From assembly GCA_013141175.1 (NCBI GenBank), contig JABFRN010000001.1:1875444-1939443 (forward strand): a stretch of DNA of 64,000 nucleotides, read 5' to 3'. Positions 28,004 through 42,945 of this stretch are shown here, one piece after another. Under the pieces are notes generated by a model. That model searched no databases. It was not told the origin of the DNA and saw only the letters and a list, made by a program, of their open reading frames with translations. Position 1 is the stretch's first letter. The number at the start of each line of letters is the position of its first letter. This stretch comes from Lysobacter sp. GTDB taxonomy: Bacteria; Pseudomonadota; Gammaproteobacteria; Xanthomonadales; Xanthomonadaceae. A program made the position numbers and the translations under genes.

Positions 28004-31000
28004 ATGGATCAGGACGGACAGGGGTGCAGTGGTATCCCGATGGCATGGCAACAGGGCGCGATGCGTCTGCTCACGGTGATGGCACTGGCGTTCGCCGGAA
28101 TCGGTGTTCCGGCATTCGCCCAGACGACAACGCAGTTCTGTTACGACAGCACACCGCAGCAGTGCCGCGACACGTTGGATCAGGCGGAGGCGGCGATGCG
28201 CGCGGCGCCGGAGAACGCTTCCATCGCGACGCTGCTGGAGCAGGATGTTCCGGTGTTCCAGCTGGCGGCGCAGACCGCCAGTCATGTCTATCGGGTGAAG
28301 GATCAACCGGCGTTGGCGCTGTACGCCCCGAGTTACCAGACCGGTACGGTCGGTGCAGGAGGCGGCTACCTGCCGGTCGGTGGCCATGGCTGCAGCTCCA
28401 GCACGGATCCCCATCTCGGCAACAGCTGGTGCAACGACGAAACCGAACTGGTCGGCAAGGCGGTGGAAAAGTACCGCGCGATGTACCCCAACTGCACCTT
28501 TACTGGCGCGTCCGAAGTCCAGGACCTGCGCGTCGAACCGTATCGCACGGTCAGCGCCAACAATACGGTCACCGTGCTTTACGGCTCGGTCCGTTACGGT
28601 TGGAAGAACTACCGCACGACCCGCACGTGCTCCAGCGGCAGCGACGATCTGGTCTTTCCCATTTACAAGGAAGCCAGCTACACCTGTGCGGCCGGTTACA
28701 CCCGGGTGAGCGATTCGACAGCGAATGACGGCATCGAGGATCTCACCCTTCCGATGCTGTGCAGAACGGCCAGATTCGCCACCATCAACGGCCCGATCCA
28801 GCAGGTCGCCAGCTGCAAGGCCAGCAAGCATCCGTGTTATCCGGCCACCGGCGACAAGGCGCGCGCCGAGCCCGACTTCGCGTTCGCCGGCCGCACCTTT
28901 ACGCGCTATTACCATTCCCTGCATCAGTTCCGCACCAACGTGGGCTTCGCGGTGGGTTGGACGCACACGTTCGGCGACCGCATCTTCGGCGTACCGGGTG
29001 GCTCGCCTGCAGCGCTGGTCGACGAAACCGGCACCTACGAAAGTTTCGTGCTGATCGGCGCGCACCGGTATCGCGGTGAGAACTCGACCGACAAGGTGCT
29101 GGAGTCGTTTCCGTCGGGGACGGTGCGCTGGCGGCTGCGGCTGTCAGGCGGGGAGATCCGCGACTTCAACAGCAGCGGCCTGTTGCTGAAGATCCACAAT
29201 CCCGCCGATCCGCGCGTCGATGCGACCCTCGCCTATGCGAACGGTCTGCTGTCCACCGTGACCGACGGCCAGGGTCGAAAGCTCAAGTTCGAATACTCGG
29301 CAGTGAAATTGCTGTCGTATCTCCGGCTACCCGATGGCGCGTCGATCGGCTATGGCTACGATGACGACCGCAATCTCACCAGCGTCGATTACGGTGGTGG
29401 CCGGATCAAGCAGTACCACTATGCCGAAGCGGGCGCGATCGGCGATGCCAGCCAGCGACATCACCTCACCGGCATCACTTCGGAAACCGGCGCGCGCTTC
29501 GCGACCTTCAAGTACGACGCACGCGGGCGCACGATCGAGAGTCGGGCGTTGGGTGCACCCGACGATGTCACCAGCGTCAGTTACGACAGCGACACCCAGG
29601 CGACGGTGACCACGGCCTCGGGCGGAACCCGCATGTACACGATCCGACCGGGTCTGTATCGGCGCATTACTGCAGTCCAGAATGTCGGGGAAATACTGGC
29701 CGCCAACCAGCACTTCGATGCTGCCGGTCGGCTTGACAGCAGCACCGACCGAAGGGGTGTGGCGACCCACTACGAATACGCCGGCACGGGCGCCTATCGC
29801 TCCGCGACGGTCGAAGCGGTCGGCACGCCGGAACAGCGGCGCCAGGAGATCACCCGGGACCCTGCGACGAACCTTGTGACCGAGCACCGCACCCGCGATA
29901 TGGCTGGCGCGCTCAAGGCGAAGACCACCTGGAGCCATAACGCCCGCAACCAGGTCGCGGCGGTGGCCGCAACCGATCCGGCCGACGACGCGACCCGCAC
30001 GACCGGCATGAGCTACTGCGAATCGGCGGATGTTTCGGCACCGGGCAGCACGTGTCCCATCGTCGGCCTGATCAAAGAGATCAACGGCCCGCGTCCCGAG
30101 GTGGCCGGCGTCTTCAAGGACATCACGCAATACGCATATCGCCCAGCGGACGAACCGACCTGCGCCGCATCGCCGGCGACATGCCCGTACCGCAAGGGAG
30201 ACATGTGGGAAATCACCAACGCAAAGGATCAGGTCGTCGAAATCCTGGCCTACGACGGTGCCGGCCGGGTGAAATCGGTGAAGGACGCCAACGGCGTGAT
30301 CACCGATGCCGAATACGACACGCGCGGCTGGCTCACCGCCAGCAAGGTGCGCGGCACCGACAGCGGCAGCGAGAGCGACGACCGGATCACGCGGATCGAG
30401 TACTGGCCGGACGGATCGGCGAAGAAGCTCACCCAGCCCGACGGCGTGTATGCGCTGTTCGGCTACGACGACGCGCGCCGGCTGACCCGCATCAGCGACA
30501 GCGAGGGCAATGCGATCGTCTACACCCTCAACGGCAATGGCGACCGGGAGAAAGAGGAGATCTTCGATACGGCCGGTACGCTGCGGCGGACGCTGTCGCG
30601 GACCTACAACACGCTGGGCCAGTTGCAGGCGGTATCGACGCGTCATCCGAACCCCGCGATCACAACGCCGGTCACCACCACTTACCACTACGACCTTGAA
30701 GGCAATCCCGACAAAGTCACCGATGCGTCGAACCGCGAGACGACCAGCGAGTACGACCCGTTGGGCCGGCTCAAGCGCACGGTGCAGAACGCGACCGCCG
30801 CCGCCACGGCGACGGACCGCGCGGAGACCGCCTTCATTTACGATGCATTGGATCGCCTGACCAGGGTGACCGATCCGAAGATGCTCCACACCGACAATCG
30901 CTACAACGGCTTCGGCGATCGGACCCAGTTGGTCAGCCCGGACACCGGCACCACCGACTATACCTACGACAGCGCCGGCAACCTCACGCAGCAGACCAAC

Positions 31001-33133
31001 GCCAACGGCAAGATCGTCCAATACGCATACGATGGATTGAATCGGCTCACGACAGTCACCTACCCGCAAGAGCCGGCGCTCAACGCAATCTATCTCTACG
31101 ATGTCGCACAGAGCGATTGCCCTGCGGGCGAAACCTTCCTCGCCGGCCGTCTGGGCCGGATGACCGATGGCAGCGACAACGACAGGACGACGTACTGCTA
31201 CAACCGCTTCGGCGACCTGACCCGCAAGGTGCAGCGCACGCAGGGCAAGACCTTCACGCTGCAATGGCAGTACGCCGCGAACGGCCGGCTGCAGGCGATG
31301 ACGTATCCGGATGGGATCGTCGTCGATTATCTGTACGACGGTCAGGGGCGCGTGGTGGAGATGGGCGTGGCGGTGAGCGAACGGGCAGGGAGTCGCCGCC
31401 AGCTGCTGCGCAGCGCCAATTACCACCCCTTCGGTCCGGTGGCGCAGTGGACGTACGGCAATGGCCGGGTGATGGAGCGCACGCTCAACAAGAGCGGTCA
31501 GCCGGGGATCGTGCAGGACACGGCGGCGGGCGGAATCAGCCTGGGCTACGAGTTCGACGAGGTGGGCAACCTCAAGGTGTTGCGCAACGGCGATCAGACC
31601 GATCCGCCGCAGCGCAGCTACGAGCACGATGGTTTGAACCGTCTGATCAGCGCGAAGGACGCGCAGGCCGTGCCGTGGCAGAGCTACGGCTACGACAAGA
31701 CCGGCAACCGGACGAACTCGGGTCAGCGGGACACGGTCAGTGCCCAGGACTGCAGCGGAGTACCACCGGGCGAGCCGTGCATCCCCGGCCCATCGACCAC
31801 GCAGTGGACCGGTGATATCCACAGCTACTGGCCGGGCACGCATCGATTGATGACCGCATCGGGCGCGCAGCGGAACTACGACATGGCGGGCAATCTGATC
31901 AGCATCGTGCCGATGGGGACGATCGTGATCGACGACCCGCTGCCCACGCCGGAGGAATCTCTGGAGAGCGCGGCGTACAGCGGCACGGAGCAGGAGGCGA
32001 CAACCGACGAAGCGCCGCCGCCGGGCGCCTTGACGCGCAGCTTCACGTACAACGCGGCGAACCGGCTGGCCAGCGTGAGCCTGGAAGGCGAGCTGACGAT
32101 GAGTTACCGCTACAACGGTGCAGGCGAGCGGGTCTACCGCAGCGGCAGCGACGAAGTGGTGCACACGGTGTTCGACCCGGCCGGCCATTGGATCGGCGAC
32201 TACGATGCGAACGGCATCGCGGTCCAGCAGGCGATCTGGCTGGGCGACCTGCCGGTGGGACTGGTCCGCAACGCGGGCAGCGCGCTCGATCTGCACTACG
32301 TCGAAGCGGATGCGTTGGGTACGCCACGCGTCGTCATCGACCCGGACCGGGACGTGGCGGTGTGGCGCTGGGCGTTGACGGACGAGGCGTTCGGCGAGAC
32401 CGAACCGGAGCAGGACCCGGACGGCGACGACACGCTGTTCGTGCTGGACCTGCGCTATCCGGGACAGCAGTACGACAGCGCGACGGGGTTCAATTACAAC
32501 TACTTCCGGGATTACGATCCGAGCACGGGGCGGTATAGCCAAAGCGATCCAATCGGACTCGGTGGCGGCATCAGCACATATGGTTACGTTGGCGGAAACC
32601 CGATGATCGAAATTGACCCGTTTGGGTTAGCGCAACCTGCACGTATTCCGACGGGAACGCCGAGCTTTCCGCGTGCTCCTGGTCGCTTCACGCCGCCAAA
32701 TTTGCCACCTGCTAATGATCCGTTTTACGGGCCGGCAAGAGGCGTCGGGATCACTACGGTAGCGAGAATGTGCACGAACCCGATTACCGCAGGGGTCATT
32801 TTGATGATGATTCCTGGAAATTTTGGACAGGATGCTTCGTGCTCGGATGATCCATTCAAAGAGCGAGATCAATGTCGGCCTGACAATACATGCCCGCCTT
32901 GCAAAACCACCGCAGGAAGAATTGTTCCTGTGGGTACAGTAGGGTATCGGCCATTAGATGTGATCCCAGACACTGAGATGCAACACGGTGTCTATGGATC
33001 ACATCACAATATGTTTATCGCGAATCAGTATCCATACCCGAAGTGTGATTGCTTTTGGGCAAAGCAAAAATGGGTAGCGAAGCCGGATGCGTTGCAGCCT
33101 AGCTGGGTCCCTGTTGAACCGTTTGTAAATTGA
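28004..33133 (+). CDS. Rhs/YD-repeat protein with variable C-terminal tip
   Basis: 1709 residues from ATG 28004; ATG 28040 is an alternative and the frame is open to 27857. A signal peptide ends AFAQ (about residue 40). A Cys-containing N-terminal region of about 230 residues precedes a DUF6531-like start (GRTFTRYYHSLHQFRTNVGF, near 290). A long series of YD repeats follows (YDSDTQATV, YDARGRTIES, YDGLNRLTTV), then the Rhs core end (YFRDYDPSTGRYSQSDPIGL ... DPFGLA, about 1504-1543). The last 165 residues are a tip of different base composition, rich in Cys and His (NTCPPCK, YGSHHNM, KCDCFWA). In this family the shell encloses a C-terminal toxin; the tip activity here is not recognised. The next gene, 14 bases on, is the likely immunity gene. 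Confidence 0.9.
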   Translation: MDQDGQGCSGIPMAWQQGAMRLLTVMALAFAGIGVPAFAQTTTQFCYDSTPQQCRDTLDQAEAAMRAAPENASIATLLEQDVPVFQLAAQTASHVYRVKDQPALALYAPSYQTGTVGAGGGYLPVGGHGCSSSTDPHLGNSWCNDETELVGKAVEKYRAMYPNCTFTGASEVQDLRVEPYRTVSANNTVTVLYGSVRYGWKNYRTTRTCSSGSDDLVFPIYKEASYTCAAGYTRVSDSTANDGIEDLTLPMLCRTARFATINGPIQQVASCKASKHPCYPATGDKARAEPDFAFAGRTFTRYYHSLHQFRTNVGFAVGWTHTFGDRIFGVPGGSPAALVDETGTYESFVLIGAHRYRGENSTDKVLESFPSGTVRWRLRLSGGEIRDFNSSGLLLKIHNPADPRVDATLAYANGLLSTVTDGQGRKLKFEYSAVKLLSYLRLPDGASIGYGYDDDRNLTSVDYGGGRIKQYHYAEAGAIGDASQRHHLTGITSETGARFATFKYDARGRTIESRALGAPDDVTSVSYDSDTQATVTTASGGTRMYTIRPGLYRRITAVQNVGEILAANQHFDAAGRLDSSTDRRGVATHYEYAGTGAYRSATVEAVGTPEQRRQEITRDPATNLVTEHRTRDMAGALKAKTTWSHNARNQVAAVAATDPADDATRTTGMSYCESADVSAPGSTCPIVGLIKEINGPRPEVAGVFKDITQYAYRPADEPTCAASPATCPYRKGDMWEITNAKDQVVEILAYDGAGRVKSVKDANGVITDAEYDTRGWLTASKVRGTDSGSESDDRITRIEYWPDGSAKKLTQPDGVYALFGYDDARRLTRISDSEGNAIVYTLNGNGDREKEEIFDTAGTLRRTLSRTYNTLGQLQAVSTRHPNPAITTPVTTTYHYDLEGNPDKVTDASNRETTSEYDPLGRLKRTVQNATAAATATDRAETAFIYDALDRLTRVTDPKMLHTDNRYNGFGDRTQLVSPDTGTTDYTYDSAGNLTQQTNANGKIVQYAYDGLNRLTTVTYPQEPALNAIYLYDVAQSDCPAGETFLAGRLGRMTDGSDNDRTTYCYNRFGDLTRKVQRTQGKTFTLQWQYAANGRLQAMTYPDGIVVDYLYDGQGRVVEMGVAVSERAGSRRQLLRSANYHPFGPVAQWTYGNGRVMERTLNKSGQPGIVQDTAAGGISLGYEFDEVGNLKVLRNGDQTDPPQRSYEHDGLNRLISAKDAQAVPWQSYGYDKTGNRTNSGQRDTVSAQDCSGVPPGEPCIPGPSTTQWTGDIHSYWPGTHRLMTASGAQRNYDMAGNLISIVPMGTIVIDDPLPTPEESLESAAYSGTEQEATTDEAPPPGALTRSFTYNAANRLASVSLEGELTMSYRYNGAGERVYRSGSDEVVHTVFDPAGHWIGDYDANGIAVQQAIWLGDLPVGLVRNAGSALDLHYVEADALGTPRVVIDPDRDVAVWRWALTDEAFGETEPEQDPDGDDTLFVLDLRYPGQQYDSATGFNYNYFRDYDPSTGRYSQSDPIGLGGGISTYGYVGGNPMIEIDPFGLAQPARIPTGTPSFPRAPGRFTPPNLPPANDPFYGPARGVGITTVARMCTNPITAGVILMMIPGNFGQDASCSDDPFKERDQCRPDNTCPPCKTTAGRIVPVGTVGYRPLDVIPDTEMQHGVYGSHHNMFIANQYPYPKCDCFWAKQKWVAKPDALQPSWVPVEPFVN

Positions 33134-33147
33134 TTCGGAGTTGGCCT

Positions 33148-33393
33148 ATGAAGTATCTCAAAGGTGATAGAGACATCCGGGTTGGTGACGTGGTTAATGT
33201 TGAGGGTAATGTCCGTGGTCTTGTTGTTTGTGACTTTGATAATTGGCTATGTGCTGTGGGATATGACAGTTGGCTTACGAAAGAGGAAATGGTCGGCGGT
33301 GGTCGTCTTGATAAAGGTGTTCTCATAGAGACCGAAGATTTAGGAATGCTCTATTACGCAGAGCCAGATCAAACCATCGAAGTTATTGCTTGA
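33148..33393 (+). CDS. Small probable immunity protein for the Rhs tip
   Basis: 81 residues from ATG 33148, with CGGAG 7 bases upstream. It begins MKYLKGDRDIRVGDVVNVEG and ends LGMLYYAEPDQTIEVIA. It has no signal peptide or membrane segment, as expected for a cytosolic immunity protein. The short beta-rich N-terminus (RVGDVVNVEGNVRGLVV) is like an SH3/KOW-type fold, by inference. It lies 14 bases after the Rhs stop, shares the low GC of the Rhs tip, and precedes a terminator, the usual place for an Rhs immunity gene. Binding to the tip is not shown by sequence. Confidence 0.75.
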   Translation: MKYLKGDRDIRVGDVVNVEGNVRGLVVCDFDNWLCAVGYDSWLTKEEMVGGGRLDKGVLIETEDLGMLYYAEPDQTIEVIA

Positions 33394-33439
33394 AAGAGAA
33401 CGGCTATCGATGTCAGGTTGTCCCAGTTCTGTCCTGCAA

Positions 33440-33471
33440 ACAAAGAACGCCCCGGCAAGGGCGTTCTTTGT
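33440..33471 (+). terminator. Strong hairpin after the Rhs immunity gene
   Basis: ACAAAGAACGCCC (33440-33452) pairs perfectly with GGGCGTTCTTTGT (33459-33471) around a CGGCAA loop. A-rich and T-rich ends make it work in both directions. It sits between the immunity gene and the converging glycine-zipper gene. Confidence 0.8.
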
Positions 33472-33549
33472 GGATTGGTAGGATCGTCCGCTTTTCACAC
33501 GACCTGACAAGACTCCTTCGCAATCGATCGACGATTCAAATTCCATGCA

Positions 33550-34167
33550 TCAATCATCTTCCGGCCTTACGTCGACCAGCACCCGCAAAGTGCGTCCGGG
33601 ATTGATATTTGTCACGGTCTGGTAAGCAAGGCCGGCGTAGGTGTAACTCACCCGATACGTGTCGCGACCGCCATTGCCGCCGATCGTGCGGCAACGACGC
33701 TCGGTACCGGAGTTGTCGCTGTAGCGATCGTATCCCTCGTAGCGGTTGTCACGACCGGAGTTTCCGCCGATGGCAGCGCCGATCGCTGCACCGGCGATGG
33801 TGGCGGCGGTACGGCCATCACCGCCGCCGACCTGCGTTCCCAAGGCGCCACCGACGATCGCGCCGATCACCGTACGCGTGGTCTTGCTGCTGCTGTCGCC
33901 GCGATAGAGTCGACCGGATTCGTCGCGGTAGTAGCCGCTTTCGTTCCTGTTGGTGCTCTCGTTCCAGCACTCCTGACGCTGATAGGGATCACGCCGGTAG
34001 CCAGCGTCACGATTGGACATGCGTTCGACACGGGTGACTCGAGCGGATGCGCGGCGCGAGTTTTCGGGCGCGTAACTGTTTTGGGAACCATAGGTCTGGG
34101 CGGCGACCAAGCCGCTGAATGAGGTGGCGATAACGAGCGATAGTACAGTGAGTGCGATGCGTTTCAT
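33550..34167 (-). CDS. Glycine-zipper 2TM domain protein
   Basis: 205 residues. A signal peptide (about residues 1-23, ending LVAAQ) is followed by a polar, Arg/Tyr/Asn-rich region, then a glycine-zipper segment (VIGAIVGGALGTQVGGGDGR and IAGAAIGAAIGGNSGRD, about 98-137), the mark of the Rickettsia 17-kDa antigen / 2TM family. The C-terminal part (TERRCRTIGG to RTLRVLVDVRPEDD) has one Cys and beta strands. Relatives are outer-membrane or periplasmic envelope proteins; there is no lipobox Cys here, so it is not a lipoprotein. The exact role is unknown. A small palindrome, GGTGTT-GGC-AACACC (34188-34202), lies in its leader and might be a control site. Confidence 0.88.
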   Translation of the reverse strand: MKRIALTVLSLVIATSFSGLVAAQTYGSQNSYAPENSRRASARVTRVERMSNRDAGYRRDPYQRQECWNESTNRNESGYYRDESGRLYRGDSSSKTTRTVIGAIVGGALGTQVGGGDGRTAATIAGAAIGAAIGGNSGRDNRYEGYDRYSDNSGTERRCRTIGGNGGRDTYRVSYTYAGLAYQTVTNINPGRTLRVLVDVRPEDD

Positions 34168-34929
34168 GAGGACATATCCAGAGTTCAGGTGTTGGCAACA
34201 CCCGTCACGGGAGCGCTGCTTGGCGGCAGTGATTTGAAGGTGACTGCCGGAATACGTGTCGTATTGCTGATGTGCCGTCTACCGGTTCATCGGGGCGTAC
34301 CGGGATCGGATGCGCCGCGCGGTCTCATGAAGCGCAACGGGAGGCCGCAGTCGGCCTGTATTCGACAAGGCTGACGACATGCGTCGCGAAGGCTTCCCTG
34401 CGGATTCGAGAACTCCACGAACATACCGCCATGCTATAGGCCGACGACAACGAAGTCGGTGCGCCAGCGCACCGATCTTAGACTTGCGCTGCAAGGACAT
34501 GTTCGCCTTGCGACCCTGGGGTAAAAACGCCTGTCGCGAAAGGCCGTAAAGCGGAGTCCGCGAAGCGGATTCCCCTTTTTTCGATGCCCGCCATGATTGA
34601 GTTTCGAAATGGCGAATGTGTCGTGATGGCGTGATCGCCTATGGCGGTTACTCCTTGCGTGACTTCCCAACAGGCGATGGATGGGCCGGCGACTTCGTGT
34701 TCACCGCCGACGATAGGGCGCATGACGTTTCGCGTATGCACCCTGCAAAAGCGGGGTCTTTGGCGTGCTGTCTGTGAGATAGCAGTCACAAGTGCTGCAT
34801 CCGTTCGTCCGAAAACCCCCGTTTTTCTTGACATTCTGGTCGTTTTGGAACATCCCATTAATTACGCACAGGAATGCGCAAACGGACCGCAGACGCGACG
34901 CACGGTCCCGATAACCATCAGGAGGATTC
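34168..34929. other. 760-base region without a clear gene
   Basis: No open frame here looks coding. Three things can be seen: a gltD-like scrap at 34663-34717; a hairpin GGAGTCCGC (34553-34561) and GCGGATTCC (34565-34573), with one mismatch, followed by CC and seven T residues (to 34582), which looks like a plus-strand terminator with no gene before it; and a TTGACA at 34828-34833 without a good -10 partner, upstream of the F5/8 stub. The stretch reads like decayed DNA. Confidence 0.6.
34663..34717 (-). pseudogene. gltD-like gene scrap
   Basis: These 55 bases match 35957-36011 inside gltD without gaps at about three of four positions. On the minus strand they read RPIVGGEHEVAGPSIACWE against [19 protein letters not shown] in GltD. 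It lies 1.2 kb downstream of that region of gltD, on the same strand, with no other recognisable gltD sequence on either side. Confidence 0.55.
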
Positions 34930-35202
34930 ATGGCCATGCCTGCTCTCTCCCTTACCTTCCTTCGTCTCCGCCTGCGCGACCGTATCGCGCTCGCGGCTCT
35001 CTTCATGCTGGCCTTTGTCCTGCCGGCGCATGCGCAAGTCTGCAACACGCCCAATCTGGCGCGCAGCGCCACGGCTACCGCGCAGACCACGTATCCCGGT
35101 TACAGCGCCGCGCGGACGAACGACGGCGATCGCAGCACCGCACTGGGCGGTGGCGCCAAGGCCTGTAACCCGCACAAACCGGCGTGCTGGAGCACGACCT
35201 AA
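34930..35202 (+). pseudogene. Truncated F5/8 type C (discoidin-like) secreted protein
   Basis: 90 residues from ATG 34930, with a strong AGGAGG site. A signal peptide (hydrophobic about 20-33, ending PAHAQ) leads into NLARSATATAQTTYPGYSAA and RTNDGDRSTALGGG, the recognisable start of an F5/8 type C carbohydrate-binding domain. The domain needs about 130 residues; here the frame stops after about 53, in a Pro/Thr-poor tail that no longer fits. Either a large secreted gene lost its 3' part, or a small peptide is made. The intact translation start and signal peptide argue for recent loss. Confidence 0.6.
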
Positions 35203-35333
35203 ACCGACCGAAATGTTCTGAGTAGGGCGCGCCCTGGCGCGCCGGATGCGAGCGACGCAAGACTTGCCGTCGAGCGACCGTGTAACGACCCAGCAACTTC
35301 TGCACAAGTCAGGCGACAACCCCCTTTTGCTGA

Positions 35334-41326
<5,993 letters not shown>

Positions 41327-41544
41327 CGGAAGAACTCCGGGAACAGAACGTGGGGAGAACGTGGGGCGACAACCGCTCCCGCAGACCCGTGGGGTCCGCG
41401 TGTCCCGTGTCGCTGGATGACCCGACTAAAGCACAAATGCTGCACTGCGACAACTGGCCGCTGCCCGGTGCCGGTTCCCGGCGACGGTCGGGTGGTCGGG
41501 GGCGGGTTAGACTGCGGCCCTCGCTCGTCAGCTGCCCCCACTCC

Positions 41545-42807
41545 GTGAACAATCCCCTCGTTGGCGCCAAGCGTCAGGCCGCGCTCGTGTTCATCTTCAT
41601 CACCGTACTGATCGACGTGCTGGCGTTCGGCGTGATCATTCCGGTGCTGCCGCATCTGGTGCAGACCTTCGTCGGCGGCGACCAGTCGCAGGCGGCGTAC
41701 TGGGTGGGTGCGTTCAGCACCGCGTTCGCGATCGTGCAGTTCTTCAGCGCCCCGATCCAGGGCGCGCTGTCCGACCGCTACGGGCGACGGCCGGTGATCC
41801 TGCTGTCGTGCCTGGGGCTGGGGATCGATTTCATCTTCATGGCGCTGGCGCCGAATCTCGCCTGGCTGTTCGTCGGCCGGCTGATTTCGGCGGTCACCTC
41901 GGCCAGCTTCTCCACCGCCAACGCCTATATCGCCGACATCACCGCGCCGGAGAACCGCGCCAAGAGTTTCGGCATGATCGGCGCCGCGTTCGGCCTGGGT
42001 TTCATCGTCGGTCCGGTGATCGGCGGTCTGCTGGGCGATATCGACCATCGCCTGCCGTTCTGGTTTTCCGCCGGGCTGGCGTTGATCAACTTCGGGTACG
42101 GTCTGTTCGTGCTGCCGGAGTCGCTGCCGAAGGCGCGCCGCTCGCCCGCGTTCGACTGGGCGCACGCCAAGCCGATGGGTTCGGTGCATCTGCTGCGCGA
42201 CTACCCGCAGATCTGGGGTCTGGTGGCGGTGGTGTTCCTCGCCAATTTCGCGCATTTCGTCTATCCCAGCACCTTCGTGCTGTACGCCGATGCCAGCTTC
42301 GGCTGGAAGGAAAAAGAAGCCGGTTACGTGCTGGCGGTCGTCGGCGTGCTGAGCGTGATCGTCAACGCGCTGCTGATCGGAAAGATGGTCAAGCGTCTCG
42401 GCGAGCGCCGGGCGATCCTCGTCGGCCTGAGCTGCGGCGTGATCGGTTTCCTGATCTACGGATTCGCCGGTAGCGGATGGATGTTTCTCGCGGGCCTGCC
42501 GATCAGCGCGCTGTGGGCGATCGCCACGCCATCGACGCAGGCCTTGATCACGCAGCAGGTCGGCCCCGAAGTACAGGGCCGCATCCAGGGTGCGTTGAGC
42601 AGTCTGGTATCGCTGGCGGGCATCGTCGCGCCCGCGCTGTTCGCCGGCTCGTTCGGCTACTTCATCGGCCCGCATGCGCCGGTGCGCTTGCCCGGCATCG
42701 CATTCCTGATCGCATCTGCGCTGCTGGCCTGCGCGGTGGCGGTTGCATGGCGCTATGCGCGGGCGCCTGCGGCACCGGCGTCCGCCATTGCCGATCCCGC
42801 GCTGTAG
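41545..42807 (+). CDS. MFS transporter, TetA-like
   Basis: 420 residues from GTG 41545 (VNNPLVGAKRQAALVFIF); the upstream open frame to 41350 has no family match. About 12 membrane segments are expected. The loop 2-3 motif GALSDRYGRRPVILLS is the hallmark of drug:H+ antiporters, and TM1 has LIDVLAFGVIIPVLPHLV with the Asp and Pro typical of the TCR/Tet group. The substrate cannot be read from the sequence; close relatives are often only annotated as Tet-like, so tetracycline resistance should not be assumed. It is divergent from gltB and appears monocistronic. Confidence 0.9.
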   Translation: MNNPLVGAKRQAALVFIFITVLIDVLAFGVIIPVLPHLVQTFVGGDQSQAAYWVGAFSTAFAIVQFFSAPIQGALSDRYGRRPVILLSCLGLGIDFIFMALAPNLAWLFVGRLISAVTSASFSTANAYIADITAPENRAKSFGMIGAAFGLGFIVGPVIGGLLGDIDHRLPFWFSAGLALINFGYGLFVLPESLPKARRSPAFDWAHAKPMGSVHLLRDYPQIWGLVAVVFLANFAHFVYPSTFVLYADASFGWKEKEAGYVLAVVGVLSVIVNALLIGKMVKRLGERRAILVGLSCGVIGFLIYGFAGSGWMFLAGLPISALWAIATPSTQALITQQVGPEVQGRIQGALSSLVSLAGIVAPALFAGSFGYFIGPHAPVRLPGIAFLIASALLACAVAVAWRYARAPAAPASAIADPAL

Positions 42808-42848
42808 CCGCACAGCACTGTTGCCTTTGCAGGAGCGGTTGCCTTTGT

Positions 42849-42917
42849 AGGAGCGACGGAAGTCGCGACAAGCTGCGGATGGACTTTCTTCCGCCTGTCG
42901 CGACTTCCGTCGCTCCT
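42849..42917. repeat. REP-type palindrome (GGAGCGACGGAAGTCGCGAC family)
   Basis: A perfect 22-bp inverted repeat occupies 42849-42870 and 42896-42917, with a 25-base spacer. Partial copies flank it (CAGGAGCGGT near 42830 and GGTCGCTCCTGCG near 42928-42940). Elements of this 'GTAGGAGCGAC' type are widespread between genes in Xanthomonadaceae. It lies between the converging MFS and barstar genes and can serve as a transcription end. Confidence 0.85.
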
Positions 42918-42945
42918 GCGAAAGCCTGGTCGCTCCTGCGAAAAT

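Noticed and set aside
29327-32542. A long antisense frame over the Rhs gene
   Set aside because: The plus strand encodes clear YD repeats and the Rhs core; the antisense product has no family-like pattern.
34828-34862. A promoter at TTGACA before the F5/8 stub
   Set aside because: No acceptable -10 hexamer lies 16-18 bases downstream (CATCCC at the expected place); the next A/T-rich hexamer is 22 bases away.
41545-42807. A tetracycline-resistance determinant
   Set aside because: The protein belongs to the TCR/Tet group of MFS antiporters by motif only. There is no TetR-type regulator or mobile context, so a specific drug cannot be claimed.
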